A DNA stretch of 62,549 nucleotides from Trinickia terrae (GTDB lineage: Bacteria > Pseudomonadota > Gammaproteobacteria > Burkholderiales > Burkholderiaceae), in the NCBI RefSeq assembly GCF_005144415.1, contig NZ_SWJE01000027.1, forward strand, positions 1 through 62,549, written 5' to 3'. Below are positions 39,222 to 48,187 of the stretch, one piece after another (position 1 is the stretch's first letter; every line of letters starts with the position of its first letter). The notes under the pieces were generated by a model that saw only the letters and a program-made list of their open reading frames with translations, was not told the DNA's origin and ran no database searches. Made by a program: the position numbers and the translations under genes.

Positions 39222-40142
39222 ATGTCGAGCACCCAGAAGCTCATTGCTGTCGTCGGCGCATCTGGCCAGCAAGGCGGCGCAGTTGTGCGCGCGCTGCGGG
39301 CGGGAGGTCAATTCAAAGTGCGCGCGCTGACGCGCAATCCGGCCACGCATCCGGAACTGGGTGACGAAGTCGTTCTGGCGGATTTCAATCGTCCGGAAAC
39401 GCTCGAAGCCGCGTTTGCCGGAGCGCACGGCGTTTTCCTGGTGACCAATTCCTGGGAAGCCGGTGCGGACGAACCCAAGCAGGCACTCGCCGCCGTCGAC
39501 GCGGCGAAAGACGCCGGCGTGCAGCACTTCATCTGGTCGACGCTTCCGAACGTGGAGACGATCAGCGGCGGCAAGATCAATGTCCCGCATTTCACGGAGA
39601 AGGCGAAGATCGAGCGCATCGTGAGCGAAGCCGGGTTTGCTTGCCACACGTTTGTGATCGCTCCCTTCTACTATCAAAACCTGCTCGGCGTCATGGCCCC
39701 GCAGAAGCAAGCGGATGGCACCGCGGGTTGGGCGCTGCCGCTCGATCCCGAGCGGCGGGTCATCCACATGGGCGACATCACCGAGCTCGGCCGCATCGTG
39801 GCTGGTGCGTTCGCGCAGCCGGAGCTCGCGGGGCACGGTGAACATTTGCCGCTTGTCGGTGATTTCTTGAGCTTCAACGAGATCATCGCCACCCTGAATC
39901 GTCAAGGAAACAGGTTCTCGTTCAAGCAAGTCCCGCGCGAGGTTTTTGCGGGCTGGTTCCCGGGCGCCGAGGGCATCGCGGCGATGCTCGCCTACTTCGA
40001 AGCGCACACGTATCTCGGCTCGGATTCGCCGGATTTGCGTGATGCGGCGATCGCTCTGGCCGGCAAGGTCGCCGGCCAGCAGCCGACGAATTTTGCTGTG
40101 TGGGCCAAAGCGAACTTCGTGACCCTGGAGAGCGCCCCGTGA
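39222..40142 (+). CDS. NmrA-like NAD(P)-binding family protein
   Basis: A 306-aa atypical short-chain dehydrogenase with the Rossmann motif AVVGASGQQGGAVVRALRAG and the NmrA/HSCARG pattern (HGVFLVTNSWEAGADEP, GVQHFIWSTLPN). Such proteins sense NADP(H) or act as quinone reductases. Its stop overlaps the pirin start (GTGA). It is co-transcribed with azoR, 39 bases downstream. Confidence 0.88.
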   Translation: MSSTQKLIAVVGASGQQGGAVVRALRAGGQFKVRALTRNPATHPELGDEVVLADFNRPETLEAAFAGAHGVFLVTNSWEAGADEPKQALAAVDAAKDAGVQHFIWSTLPNVETISGGKINVPHFTEKAKIERIVSEAGFACHTFVIAPFYYQNLLGVMAPQKQADGTAGWALPLDPERRVIHMGDITELGRIVAGAFAQPELAGHGEHLPLVGDFLSFNEIIATLNRQGNRFSFKQVPREVFAGWFPGAEGIAAMLAYFEAHTYLGSDSPDLRDAAIALAGKVAGQQPTNFAVWAKANFVTLESAP

Positions 40143-40993
40143 ATACCGTCATCCAAACTCCGCCGCCGCGCCTCGCCGGTGTCGGCCGTAACGTAATCTT
40201 CCGCACGCGCGGCCACGCGCACGGGCCGGTCGTCCGCATGGTCAGCCCCTCCGACGTCGGCAAGATGATCAAGCCGTTCGTATTTCTCGACCTCATCGAT
40301 ACGCAAGAGGCGATTGGCCAACAGGGTTTCGGCTGGCATCCGCATTCGGGCATCGCTACGTTGACCCTGGCGATGGAAGGGCAAGGTCGCTATGCCGAAT
40401 CCACCGGCCACGAAGGAACGATGGTGGCGGGCGATATCGAATGGATGAGCGCCGGTCGTGGCGTCTGGCATTCGGGCTTCGCCGTGCCCCCGGTCAAGGC
40501 TTTCCAGCTGTGGATTGCCTTGCCGCCGGAGCGCGAACTGGCTCCCGCGTTCAGCCAACATCTCTCGGTGAGCGAAATCCCCTCGGACGGCCCGGCGCGC
40601 GTGCTGCTCGGCCGTAGCGGCGAGGCGGTCAGCCCGATCGATGCACCGCCGGGCGTCAACTATTTCGTTGTGCAGCTCCAGGCCGGCCAGCGCTGGACCT
40701 ACCAGCCGCCGCGGGGCTACCGGGTCGGTTGGATCGCCGTGATGGACGGTAGCCTGTGCACGCCCGACCCAGTCGACAAAGGTGAGCTGGCCGTATTCGA
40801 CCCATCCGATGCGGCGATCGAATTCGAAGCTGTGACCGATGCGCGCTTCGTGCTCGGTACGGCGATCCCGCATCCGCACGATCTCCACCTTGGATACTAT
40901 TCGGTTCACACCAGCCCCGCAGCGCTGATCGAGGGCGAGCGCGAAATCGAGCGCATCGGTCGCGAGCTGCGCGCCAAGGGTGTGCTGCGCTGA
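40139..40993 (+). CDS. Pirin family protein
   Basis: A 284-aa bicupin. The metal-binding signature of the N-terminal cupin is FGWHPHSGIATLTLAMEG and DIEWMSAGRGVWHSGF; IPHPHDLHLGYYSVHTSP lies near the end. Some pirins (YhhW) have quercetinase activity, and others act as redox sensors. The GTG start overlaps the NmrA-like gene. Placed in an azoreductase operon, a role in handling quinones or flavonoids is plausible. Confidence 0.9.
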   Translation: MNTVIQTPPPRLAGVGRNVIFRTRGHAHGPVVRMVSPSDVGKMIKPFVFLDLIDTQEAIGQQGFGWHPHSGIATLTLAMEGQGRYAESTGHEGTMVAGDIEWMSAGRGVWHSGFAVPPVKAFQLWIALPPERELAPAFSQHLSVSEIPSDGPARVLLGRSGEAVSPIDAPPGVNYFVVQLQAGQRWTYQPPRGYRVGWIAVMDGSLCTPDPVDKGELAVFDPSDAAIEFEAVTDARFVLGTAIPHPHDLHLGYYSVHTSPAALIEGEREIERIGRELRAKGVLR

Positions 40994-41064
40994 TCCGCGC
41001 AGCTTCGCCAATCTCGAATCCGCTGCGCAGGCTTGGACCGGCAGCATCCGACAGGAGCAGTTCC

Positions 41065-42567
41065 ATGACGCATGGCATCGACGAACGCAAGCGCTGGCTT
41101 GCCCTCATCGTGCTCTGCCTGGGCGTGCTGATGATCGTGCTGGACACGACCATCGTGAACGTTGCATTGCCGTCGATCGCCGCGGACCTCGGCTTTACCG
41201 AAACCTCGCTGGTGTGGGTGGTCAACGCCTACATGCTCACCTTCGGCGGCTGCCTGTTGCTTGGCGGGCGGCTCGGCGATCTTTACGGACACCGCAAGCT
41301 GTTCCTCGGCGGCATTACGCTGTTCACGCTGGCGTCGCTCGCATGCGGCATGGCGAATTCGCAAATCCTGCTGGTGTGCGCACGCGCCGTGCAGGGTTTG
41401 GGCGGCGCGGTCGTCTCCGCTGTTTCGCTTTCGCTGATCATGAATCTGTTCACCGAGACCGGCGAACGGGCCAAAGCGATGGGCGTGTACGGTTTTGTCT
41501 GCTCGGCGGGCGGCACCATCGGCGTATTGCTCGGCGGCCTGCTGACCAACCTGCTGAGCTGGCACTGGATCTTTCTCGTCAACTTGCCTATTGGCATCGC
41601 CGTCTATGCGCTGTGCGTTGCGCTCTTGCCGTCAGCCCCCGGCCATGCTCATGGCGAACGGCTCGACATGGCCGGCGCGGTGACGGTGACAGCCTCGCTG
41701 ATGCTCGCCGTCTACGCAGTGGTGAACGGCAATGAAGCGGGCTGGATCTCGGCGCAGACGCTGGGCCTGCTGTTGGTCGCGCTGGCGCTGTTGGCGGCGT
41801 TTCTCGCTATCGAAGCGCGTGCGCAGCATCCGTTGATGCCGCTTGGTCTGTTCCGCTTGCGCAATGTCGCGACTGCCAATCTGGTCGGCGTGCTTTGGGC
41901 GGCGGCGATGTTCGCGTGGTTCTTCATCTCCGCGTTGTATCTGCAGCGCGTGCTCGGCTACCGGCCCTTGCAGGTCGGCCTCGCGTTTTTGCCGGCCAGT
42001 CTGATCATGGGGTTCTTTTCGCTGAGCCTGTCGGCGCGCCTGGTCATGCGCTTCGGTTTGCGTCTTCCGCTCGCGGTCGGGCTGCTCGTTGCGGCGTGCG
42101 GCCTCGCGCTGTTCGCACGGGCGCCGGTGAACGGCAACTTCGTATTCGACGTGCTGCCCGGCATGATCCTGTTCGGCGTCGGCGCGGGCATCGTATTCAA
42201 TCCCGTGCTGCTGGCTGCCATGAGCGACGTCGATCCGGGCGATTCGGGCCTCGCGTCCGGCATCGTCAATACGTCGTTCATGATGGGCGGCGCACTCGGC
42301 CTCGCGGTGCTCGCCAGTCTCGCTGCCGCGCGCAGCGACGCGGTGCGGGCTTCCGCAAGCGCCACGGCGGCGCTCAATAGCGGTTACCACATGGCGTTTC
42401 TGTTCGGTGCGATCTTCGCGGCGGCGGCGGGTGTGCTGGGCGGTGTGTTGTTGCGTCGCGGGCAGCCAGGCGGCGCAGGTGTGCAACCGGATGCTGTTAA
42501 CCAAGACGTAACGACAGCGCGCCCCGCACCCACGACCGGCAACGCGGCAGCGACAGAGCGCTACTGA
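41065..42567 (+). CDS. MFS drug transporter, DHA2 (14-TMS) family
   Basis: A 500-aa multidrug efflux protein: VLDTTIVNVALPSIAADLGF in helix 1 is the DHA2 signature, LLLGGRLGDLYGHRKLFLGG is motif A, and GAGIVFNPVLLAAMSDVDPG lies in the second half. Fourteen hydrophobic segments are apparent. GACAGGAGCAG precedes the ATG. It ends the azoR cluster and would export the toxic compound that the cluster senses. Confidence 0.9.
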   Translation: MTHGIDERKRWLALIVLCLGVLMIVLDTTIVNVALPSIAADLGFTETSLVWVVNAYMLTFGGCLLLGGRLGDLYGHRKLFLGGITLFTLASLACGMANSQILLVCARAVQGLGGAVVSAVSLSLIMNLFTETGERAKAMGVYGFVCSAGGTIGVLLGGLLTNLLSWHWIFLVNLPIGIAVYALCVALLPSAPGHAHGERLDMAGAVTVTASLMLAVYAVVNGNEAGWISAQTLGLLLVALALLAAFLAIEARAQHPLMPLGLFRLRNVATANLVGVLWAAAMFAWFFISALYLQRVLGYRPLQVGLAFLPASLIMGFFSLSLSARLVMRFGLRLPLAVGLLVAACGLALFARAPVNGNFVFDVLPGMILFGVGAGIVFNPVLLAAMSDVDPGDSGLASGIVNTSFMMGGALGLAVLASLAAARSDAVRASASATAALNSGYHMAFLFGAIFAAAAGVLGGVLLRRGQPGGAGVQPDAVNQDVTTARPAPTTGNAAATERY

Positions 42568-42580
42568 GCCAATTGCGTCA

Positions 42581-43585
42581 TCAAACCCTGACGCTGTAAT
42601 CCGCGACCTTGATTCGCGAGTGGATGATCTTGCGTTCCGCGAGCCAGTCGGCGGCCCGTTGGAACTGCGCGATGAAAGCGGCGTCGTCGGGTTCGTGGAA
42701 TTGATTCACACGCTTCAGGCTGGCCAGATAGTCGCGCACCTGATCCGGATATTTGGCCTCCCCCTGCACGAGCTGCTCGGATTCGGTGGCATGCGTCGAT
42801 TGCCAAGCGCCTTCGACATAGTAAGCGTCGATCACGGCGCGAATCAGCTCCGAGTTCTCTTCGGTGAATTTCCGGCGCGTCACCAGCGAGCTGTAGTCGA
42901 TCAGGAAATCGAGGTCGCGTCCCTCATTGAAGATGTCCTTGGCGTCGTTCGTAAAGCGCGAGATGTCCACCGCCGGCGACCACATCGACCAGGCGTCGAC
43001 TTTGCCTTGCGCAAACGCCGGCGCGGCATCGGGCGGATTCAGGTAGACGAACTGGACCTTGTCGCGGTCAACACGATTCTTTTCCAAAGCAGCAATGAGC
43101 AGGAATTCGCCGAGCCCCGAACGATTGACGGCGACCTTGCGGCCCGCCAGATCGGCGACCGAGTTGATGCCGCTCGATTTCTTCACGATGATGGCAGTCG
43201 AGCGGGGCGCATAGACATCGAACGCATTGAAGACGATCGGAGATCCGGCCAGCATCGCCGCCAACGCGGGGGTCGTCGATCCCCAGAAGCCGAAATCCGC
43301 ACTGCCGCCCACCACGGCCTGAATCGAAGGAGCATGGTTCGGGAACGGGCCGATCCACTCGACCTTGATGCCTTTGGCGGCGAGCGTCTTTTCGAACACA
43401 CCGCGTTGTTTGGCAATGTCCGGAAGGCTGCCGTATCCCCAACCGATGCGAACCGTATCGGTGTTGCGTGTCAGCTTGCGCGGCTCGGCCGCCCGCGAGG
43501 GGAGCAGGCTGCCGGCGGCGGCGCCGGCCAGCAGGCCACCCGCCGCGCGCAACAGCTGGCGGCGACTCAGCGAAGAATCATTCAT
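42581..43585 (-). CDS. Aliphatic sulfonate ABC transporter, substrate-binding protein (SsuA-like)
   Basis: A 334-aa periplasmic binding protein with a Tat-like signal (SLSRRQLLRAAGGLLAGAAA). The mature part has VRIGWGYGSLPDIAKQRGVF, GSADFGFWGSTTPALAAML and AFAQGKVDAWSMWSP, the pattern of SsuA/TauA/NMT1 proteins. The genes just upstream on the same strand are the cognate ATPase and permease, so this is a complete importer. The sulfonate substrate is inferred from family and from the surrounding sulfur genes. Confidence 0.88.
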   Translation of the reverse strand: MNDSSLSRRQLLRAAGGLLAGAAAGSLLPSRAAEPRKLTRNTDTVRIGWGYGSLPDIAKQRGVFEKTLAAKGIKVEWIGPFPNHAPSIQAVVGGSADFGFWGSTTPALAAMLAGSPIVFNAFDVYAPRSTAIIVKKSSGINSVADLAGRKVAVNRSGLGEFLLIAALEKNRVDRDKVQFVYLNPPDAAPAFAQGKVDAWSMWSPAVDISRFTNDAKDIFNEGRDLDFLIDYSSLVTRRKFTEENSELIRAVIDAYYVEGAWQSTHATESEQLVQGEAKYPDQVRDYLASLKRVNQFHEPDDAAFIAQFQRAADWLAERKIIHSRIKVADYSVRV

Positions 43586-43620
43586 CCTTGTCGGGTCCTT
43601 TGAGTGATGCGGGAAAGCGA

Positions 43621-44364
43621 TCAGTGAGACTGAACGCCCAACTCTTCTAGCAGGGCGGGCCGCAGTTCCTGCGGCATGCAGTTTTTGGTTTGGAAGGACG
43701 CGGCGATTCGTCCAGAGCGCATGACAAGAATCCTGTCGGCGAGAACGAGTGCCTCGTCGACGTCATGCGTCACGATCAGCACGCCCGGCCGATGGTGGGC
43801 AACGAGTTCCTTGACGAGTCCGTGCATCTTGATCCGGGTGAGCGCATCGAGCGCCGCGAACGGTTCGTCGAGCAGCAGGAGCGCGGGATCGCGAACCAGG
43901 GCTCGCGCCAGCGCCACGCGTTGCGCCTGACCGCCTGACAGGTTGCGCGGCCAGTCGTCCTCGCGACCGGACAGTCCGACTTCGGCCAGGGCACGGGCCG
44001 CGCCATCCCGGCCGACCGTGGTTTCATGACCGAGCGCCACGTTCTCCCACAACGTGGCCCATGGCAGCAGGCGATGCTCCTGGAACACGACGGAAGGCCG
44101 TTCAGGCGCGCGGATCCGTCCTGCGTCAGGCAAATCGAGCCCGGCCAGCGCGCGCAGCAGCGTGGTCTTGCCGCAGCCGCTTTCACCCAGCAGCGCGACG
44201 AATTCACCTTGATGAATATCGAGGTCCAGCGCATCGATGACGGCACGCGCGCCATAGCGGCGCTGCAGGCCACGCACCGATACGGCTAGAGGGAGCGAAC
44301 TGACGCGATCCTCCGCGGGTGCCGAAACATCGGAATCACGGGACAGAGCGATGCCAGGAGTCAC
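43621..44364 (-). CDS. Sulfonate ABC transporter ATP-binding protein (SsuB-like)
   Basis: A 247-aa ABC ATPase: Walker A LLGESGCGKTTLLRAL, signature LSGGQAQRVALARAL, Walker B LLLLDEPFAALD and the switch histidine in VLIVTHDVDEAL. The GTG start at 44364 overlaps the permease stop, and this choice removes a non-conserved 11-residue extension. It belongs to the nitrate/sulfonate/taurine class. Confidence 0.92.
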   Translation of the reverse strand: MTPGIALSRDSDVSAPAEDRVSSLPLAVSVRGLQRRYGARAVIDALDLDIHQGEFVALLGESGCGKTTLLRALAGLDLPDAGRIRAPERPSVVFQEHRLLPWATLWENVALGHETTVGRDGAARALAEVGLSGREDDWPRNLSGGQAQRVALARALVRDPALLLLDEPFAALDALTRIKMHGLVKELVAHHRPGVLIVTHDVDEALVLADRILVMRSGRIAASFQTKNCMPQELRPALLEELGVQSH

Positions 44365-45200
44365 GTGTGCTCTCCCTGGGCGTAATTCGCATGCCATGAC
44401 AGGAAATGGGCTTCGAGCAAGCGCACCAGCGCGTCCGCCACGACGCCGATGATCGCGTAGATGATCATGGTCAGCAGAATGACGTTGGTTTGCAGGAATT
44501 CGCGGGCATCCATGGCCAGGAAGCCGATGCCTTTTGTCGTCGCGAGTGTTTCGGCGATGACCAGCGCGAGCCAGGCATGGGCGAGCGCATAGCGGACGCC
44601 CGTGAGGATCGACGGCATCGCTCCCGGGAGAATGATTCGCCGCACGATCGCAGTCCGGTTCAGCCCGATCACCTTGGCGAGCTCCATCAGCTTCGGATCG
44701 ATCTGGCGGATGCCCAGCATGGTGTTGATATAGACGGGGAACAGGACCGCGAGCGCGACGAGAAAAATCTTCGCGGCCTCACCCACGCCGAACCAGGCGA
44801 TGACGAGCGGCAACATCGCAAGGAAGGGGATCGCGCGCACCATCTGGATCGAACGATCGAACAGCGCCTGCGCCAGCGGCGAGAAGCCGGCCGTGAGGCC
44901 AAGCACGAGGCCGATCGCTCCACCGATTGCGAAGCCCGCGACGGCACGTAGAAGCGAAACGCCGAGGTGAACGAAGAGATCACCGTCGATGGCCAGACCC
45001 AAGGCGGTTTCGACGACACTGCTCGGGGCCGGGAGTACTTGAGGGGCGACGAGTCCAATACGCGCCGCAGCCTCCCAAATGACCACGACGAGAACCGGGA
45101 CGGTCCACGACAGCAGCGTGTAGAGCCCGCCTTTCGAAGCACCCAGGCGCATCCGTTTCGGAATGGCATGGCTGCTGCGGGAAGAAGTTAAGTCAGCCAT
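44361..45200 (-). CDS. Sulfonate ABC transporter permease (SsuC-like)
   Basis: A 279-aa permease with six hydrophobic segments and the EAA loop (ELAKVIGLNRTAIVRRIILP). The start at 45200 (MADLTSSRSS) is chosen over an upstream in-frame ATG at 45449 that would add 83 residues without family resemblance. It is the first gene of the three-gene importer and divergent from the rhodanese gene. Confidence 0.9.
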   Translation of the reverse strand: MADLTSSRSSHAIPKRMRLGASKGGLYTLLSWTVPVLVVVIWEAAARIGLVAPQVLPAPSSVVETALGLAIDGDLFVHLGVSLLRAVAGFAIGGAIGLVLGLTAGFSPLAQALFDRSIQMVRAIPFLAMLPLVIAWFGVGEAAKIFLVALAVLFPVYINTMLGIRQIDPKLMELAKVIGLNRTAIVRRIILPGAMPSILTGVRYALAHAWLALVIAETLATTKGIGFLAMDAREFLQTNVILLTMIIYAIIGVVADALVRLLEAHFLSWHANYAQGEHT

Positions 45201-45516
45201 GCCAGTTCCAGAATAGCCGTGAAAAAAGTTAGCCGGATGCCGGGCGCGTATCTGAGGATGTCGGCGCCTAGCGAAGGCGAGCTCGTTATTAAAGGGCGCT
45301 TGGCATCGCGATGACAAACGGTTTTTCATGCTTTGCTTTTCAGTTACCGGCGGCGCCCGGGGCTGCGTCGCGAGCGATGCTGTACCGCGAATCGCATATT
45401 TAGAAATGAAATTTAATTGGTTCTGATCCAGAGTCTCGCCGAGCATCATCGACTCCTGATGGCTATAGACGGCTCGCCGTGATTCCGCGGCACAACCGAA
45501 CCAGAAAGGAGGCGCA
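45201..45516. promoter_or_regulatory. Divergent control region between the sulfonate importer and the encapsulin operon
   Basis: A 316-base gap without a gene. An AT-rich block at about 45397-45426 (ATATTTAGAAATGAAATTTAATTGG) stands out from the GC-rich surroundings and resembles the kind of sequence bound by CysB/SsuR-type LysR regulators. The regulator itself is not in the window. AGAAAGGAGG at 45500-45509 is the rhodanese ribosome binding site. Confidence 0.45.
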
Positions 45517-45981
45517 ATGGCGGCAGTACTCGAAGAACGACCGGCCGAGGTGCTCGAGACGGCACGAGCAACGGCGGCGGCGGCAGGTTTGCCCTATGCA
45601 GGCGGCGTGGCGCCGCGTGACGCATGGGCGCTCATTTCGGGCGGCACCGCGCTGCTCGTCGATGTCCGCACGGCCGAGGAGCGCAAGTTCGTCGGCTACG
45701 TGCCGGGCTCGGTACACGTGCCGTGGGCAACGGGCACGAGCCTGACGCGCAACCCGCGCTTCGTGCGCGAACTCGAGGCCAAAACGGGCAAGGACGCCGT
45801 GGTGCTGCTGCTGTGCCGCAGCGGCAATCGCTCGGCGCTTGCCGCCGAGGCGGCCGCGAAGGCCGGCTTCACTCAGGCGTACAACGTGCTCGAAGGTTTC
45901 GAAGGCGAACTGGACGAAGGACAGCACCGCGGCGGCCGCAACGGCTGGCGATTCCACGGGCTGCCCTGGGTGCAGGACTAG
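45517..45981 (+). CDS. Rhodanese-like sulfurtransferase, first gene of the encapsulin operon
   Basis: A 154-aa single-domain rhodanese. The active-site loop is LLCRSGNRSALAAEAAAKAG with the persulfide-forming cysteine at about C100, and DVRTAEERKFVGYVPGSVHV is the upstream substrate motif. It would carry or accept sulfane sulfur. It starts the sulfur operon rhodanese-serine acetyltransferase-XRE-encapsulin-cysteine desulfurase, in which rhodanese is a recurrent partner of family 2A encapsulins. Confidence 0.92.
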   Translation: MAAVLEERPAEVLETARATAAAAGLPYAGGVAPRDAWALISGGTALLVDVRTAEERKFVGYVPGSVHVPWATGTSLTRNPRFVRELEAKTGKDAVVLLLCRSGNRSALAAEAAAKAGFTQAYNVLEGFEGELDEGQHRGGRNGWRFHGLPWVQD

Positions 45982-45984
45982 CCC

Positions 45985-46932
45985 ATGGCGGTATTCGATA
46001 TCGACAGCATCGCCGGATCGCTTCACGCCGTCCGGCAACATTGGCGCGACGCACAGAAGCGCGCGCTCGAACCCGGCGGACGCGACCTGCCTTCGCGCGA
46101 CGCTCTGTCGACGGTGGTCGACACCCTGAAAGGCGCGCTGTTTCCCATGCGGCTCGGGCCGCCCGATCTGCGTCAGGAAAGCGAAAACCTTTACGTCGCA
46201 CATGCACTCGATGCAGCGCTGCACGGCTTGCTGGCGCAGGCCAGGCTCGAATTGCAGTATGCGGCGCGACGCGAGACGGCGGAAAGCGAGCCCGTCGAGG
46301 CGCGCGCGATTGCCGCCGTGCGCGCGTTCGCGCAGCGGCTGCCCGGCATCCGCTCGCTGCTCGACAGCGACGTGATCGCCGCTTATCACGGCGATCCCGC
46401 CGCCGGCAGCGTGGACGAGGTGCTGCTTTGCTACCCGGGCGTGCTCGCGATGATCCACCACCGCCTCGCGCACGAACTGTATGGCCTCGGGTTGCCGCTG
46501 CTGGCGCGCATCGTTGCGGGACTTGCGCACGCGCAGACCGGCATCGACATCCATCCCGGCGCGCAGATCGGCGCCGGTTTCTTTATCGATCACGGTACCG
46601 GCGTCGTGATCGGCGAGACGTCGATCATCGGCGAGCGGGTGCGCCTCTACCAGGCGGTCACACTGGGCGCGAAGCGCTTTCCCGTCGATGAGAACGGTCA
46701 CCTCGAAAAAGGGATGGCGCGTCACCCGATCGTCGAGGACGACGTCGTGATCTATGCGGGCGCGACGATTCTCGGCCGCGTGACGATCGGGCGCGGCGCG
46801 ACGATCGGCGGCAACGTCTGGATTACGCAAGACGTCGCGCCGGGCAGTCTCGTGACGCAAGCCATGCTGCGCAGCGAATCTGCCCGGCCTTCGCCCGGGG
46901 CTACCCAAATCGCCGCCGGTGCACTCGGATGA
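45985..46932 (+). CDS. epsC: Serine O-acetyltransferase (EpsC/CysE/SrpH type)
   Basis: A 315-aa serine acetyltransferase that makes O-acetylserine, the acceptor for sulfide in cysteine synthesis. The N-terminal helical part (residues ~1-190) is longer than in E. coli CysE. The C-terminal left-handed beta helix has GIDIHPGAQIGAGFFIDHGT, GVVIGETSIIGERVRLYQAV and the catalytic histidine in the FIDHGTG segment. It starts 3 bases after the rhodanese gene and overlaps the XRE gene, and belongs to the encapsulin operon. It would supply the cysteine used by the desulfurase. Confidence 0.93.
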   Translation: MAVFDIDSIAGSLHAVRQHWRDAQKRALEPGGRDLPSRDALSTVVDTLKGALFPMRLGPPDLRQESENLYVAHALDAALHGLLAQARLELQYAARRETAESEPVEARAIAAVRAFAQRLPGIRSLLDSDVIAAYHGDPAAGSVDEVLLCYPGVLAMIHHRLAHELYGLGLPLLARIVAGLAHAQTGIDIHPGAQIGAGFFIDHGTGVVIGETSIIGERVRLYQAVTLGAKRFPVDENGHLEKGMARHPIVEDDVVIYAGATILGRVTIGRGATIGGNVWITQDVAPGSLVTQAMLRSESARPSPGATQIAAGALG

Positions 46933-47159
46933 CGACGCTCGTGCGCGATTTCGGCGCGACCGTGCGTGCACTGCGTGAGGTGCATGCATGGTCGCAGGAA
47001 CAGCTCGCCGAGTACGCGGGACTGAACCGCTCGTACGTCGGCGAGATCGAGCGGGGGACGGCGATTGCATCCATCGTCACCGCGGACAAGCTTGCGCGCG
47101 CCTTCAATGTGCCGATTGAAAAGCTACTGTGCGTGCCGTCCAGAGGCGTTGCCGGATGA
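46929..47159 (+). CDS. Small XRE-family helix-turn-helix regulator
   Basis: A 76-aa protein that is almost only an HTH_3 domain: VRALREVHAWSQEQLAEYAG, LNRSYVGEIERGTAIASIVT, ADKLARAFNVPIEKLL. The start overlaps the epsC stop (ATGA). Being inside the operon it is likely an autoregulator of the sulfur genes. Confidence 0.88.
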   Translation: MTTLVRDFGATVRALREVHAWSQEQLAEYAGLNRSYVGEIERGTAIASIVTADKLARAFNVPIEKLLCVPSRGVAG

Positions 47160-47254
47160 TGGCTATAGCATGTTGAGCCGGTTTTTGAGGCTCTCGATAA
47201 TTCCCCGCTCTCGTAAGCATTCCCGTTTTTCTTCTATCAATCTGGAGCCTTTCC

Positions 47255-48187
47255 ATGTCGACGTTAGCGAGCGGCCAGACCGCGCTCGGCGATAACGCAG
47301 CACGGCAGCTAGCCAATGCCACCAAGACCGTCCCGCAGCTCTCGACCATCACGCCACGCTGGCTCACGCATTTGCTGCAATGGGTGCCCGTCGAGGCAGG
47401 CATCTACCGGCTCAACCGCGTGAAGGACCCGCAAGCGGTCCAGGCAGCCTGCACCGCGCGAGAGGACGAAGGCGCGCTCCCCAGCACGTTCGTTCCGTAT
47501 GAAGAACAGCCGCGCGAGTATTTCCTGAATGCGGTGAGCACGGTGCTCGACGTGCACACGCGGATTTCCGACCTCTATAGCAGCCCGCACGATCAGATCA
47601 AGGAGCAGTTGCGCCTGACGATCGAGACGATCAAGGAGATTCAGGAAGGCCAGCTCATCAACAATCCCGACTACGGCTTGCTGGCGAACGTCGATGAAGA
47701 GCAGCGCGTTTTCCCGCTGACGGGGGCGCCGACACCGGACGATCTCGACGAATTGCTGACGAAGGTGTGGAAGGAGCCGGCCTTCTTTCTCGCGCATCCG
47801 CTGGCGATTGCCGCGTTCGGCCGCGAATGCACGCGCCGCGGCGTGCCGCCGCCGACGGTCAGCCTGTTCGGCTCGCAGTTCATCACCTGGCGCGGCATTC
47901 CGCTGATTCCATCGGACAAGGTGCCCGTCGCCGACGGCAAGACGAAGATTCTGCTGCTGCGTGTCGGGGACAAGCGCCAGGGCGTGGTCGGCCTCTATCA
48001 GCCGGGCGTCGCGGGCGAGCAGGGTCCCGGGTTGTCGGTGCGCTTCATGGGCATCAACAATCAGGCGATCGCGTCGTATCTGATTTCGCTGTATTGCTCG
48101 CTCGCGGTTCATTCGCCTGACGCGCTCGCAGTGCTCGATGACGTGGAGATCGGCAAGTACCATGACTATCCAGACACCTACCGGTAA
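47255..48187 (+). CDS. srpI: Family 2A encapsulin nanocompartment shell protein (SrpI-like)
   Basis: A 310-aa HK97-fold shell protein. The sequence TVPQLSTITPRWLTHLLQWV near the N-terminus, REYFLNAVSTVLDVHTRISD in the middle and DDVEIGKYHDYPDTY at the C-terminus match family 2A encapsulins (formerly SrpI or major membrane protein I). No cyclic-nucleotide-binding insert is present, which excludes family 2B. Shells of this family enclose a cysteine desulfurase, and that gene follows, overlapping by 26 bases. A possible start-region ribosome binding site is AATCTGGAG before ATG 47255. Recognition is by family memory and context together. Confidence 0.93.
   Translation: MSTLASGQTALGDNAARQLANATKTVPQLSTITPRWLTHLLQWVPVEAGIYRLNRVKDPQAVQAACTAREDEGALPSTFVPYEEQPREYFLNAVSTVLDVHTRISDLYSSPHDQIKEQLRLTIETIKEIQEGQLINNPDYGLLANVDEEQRVFPLTGAPTPDDLDELLTKVWKEPAFFLAHPLAIAAFGRECTRRGVPPPTVSLFGSQFITWRGIPLIPSDKVPVADGKTKILLLRVGDKRQGVVGLYQPGVAGEQGPGLSVRFMGINNQAIASYLISLYCSLAVHSPDALAVLDDVEIGKYHDYPDTYR

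Noticed and set aside
47255-48187. Phage major capsid protein (HK97 fold)
   Set aside because: No phage genes adjoin it, and the sequence and the desulfurase, rhodanese and serine acetyltransferase neighbours match family 2A encapsulins.
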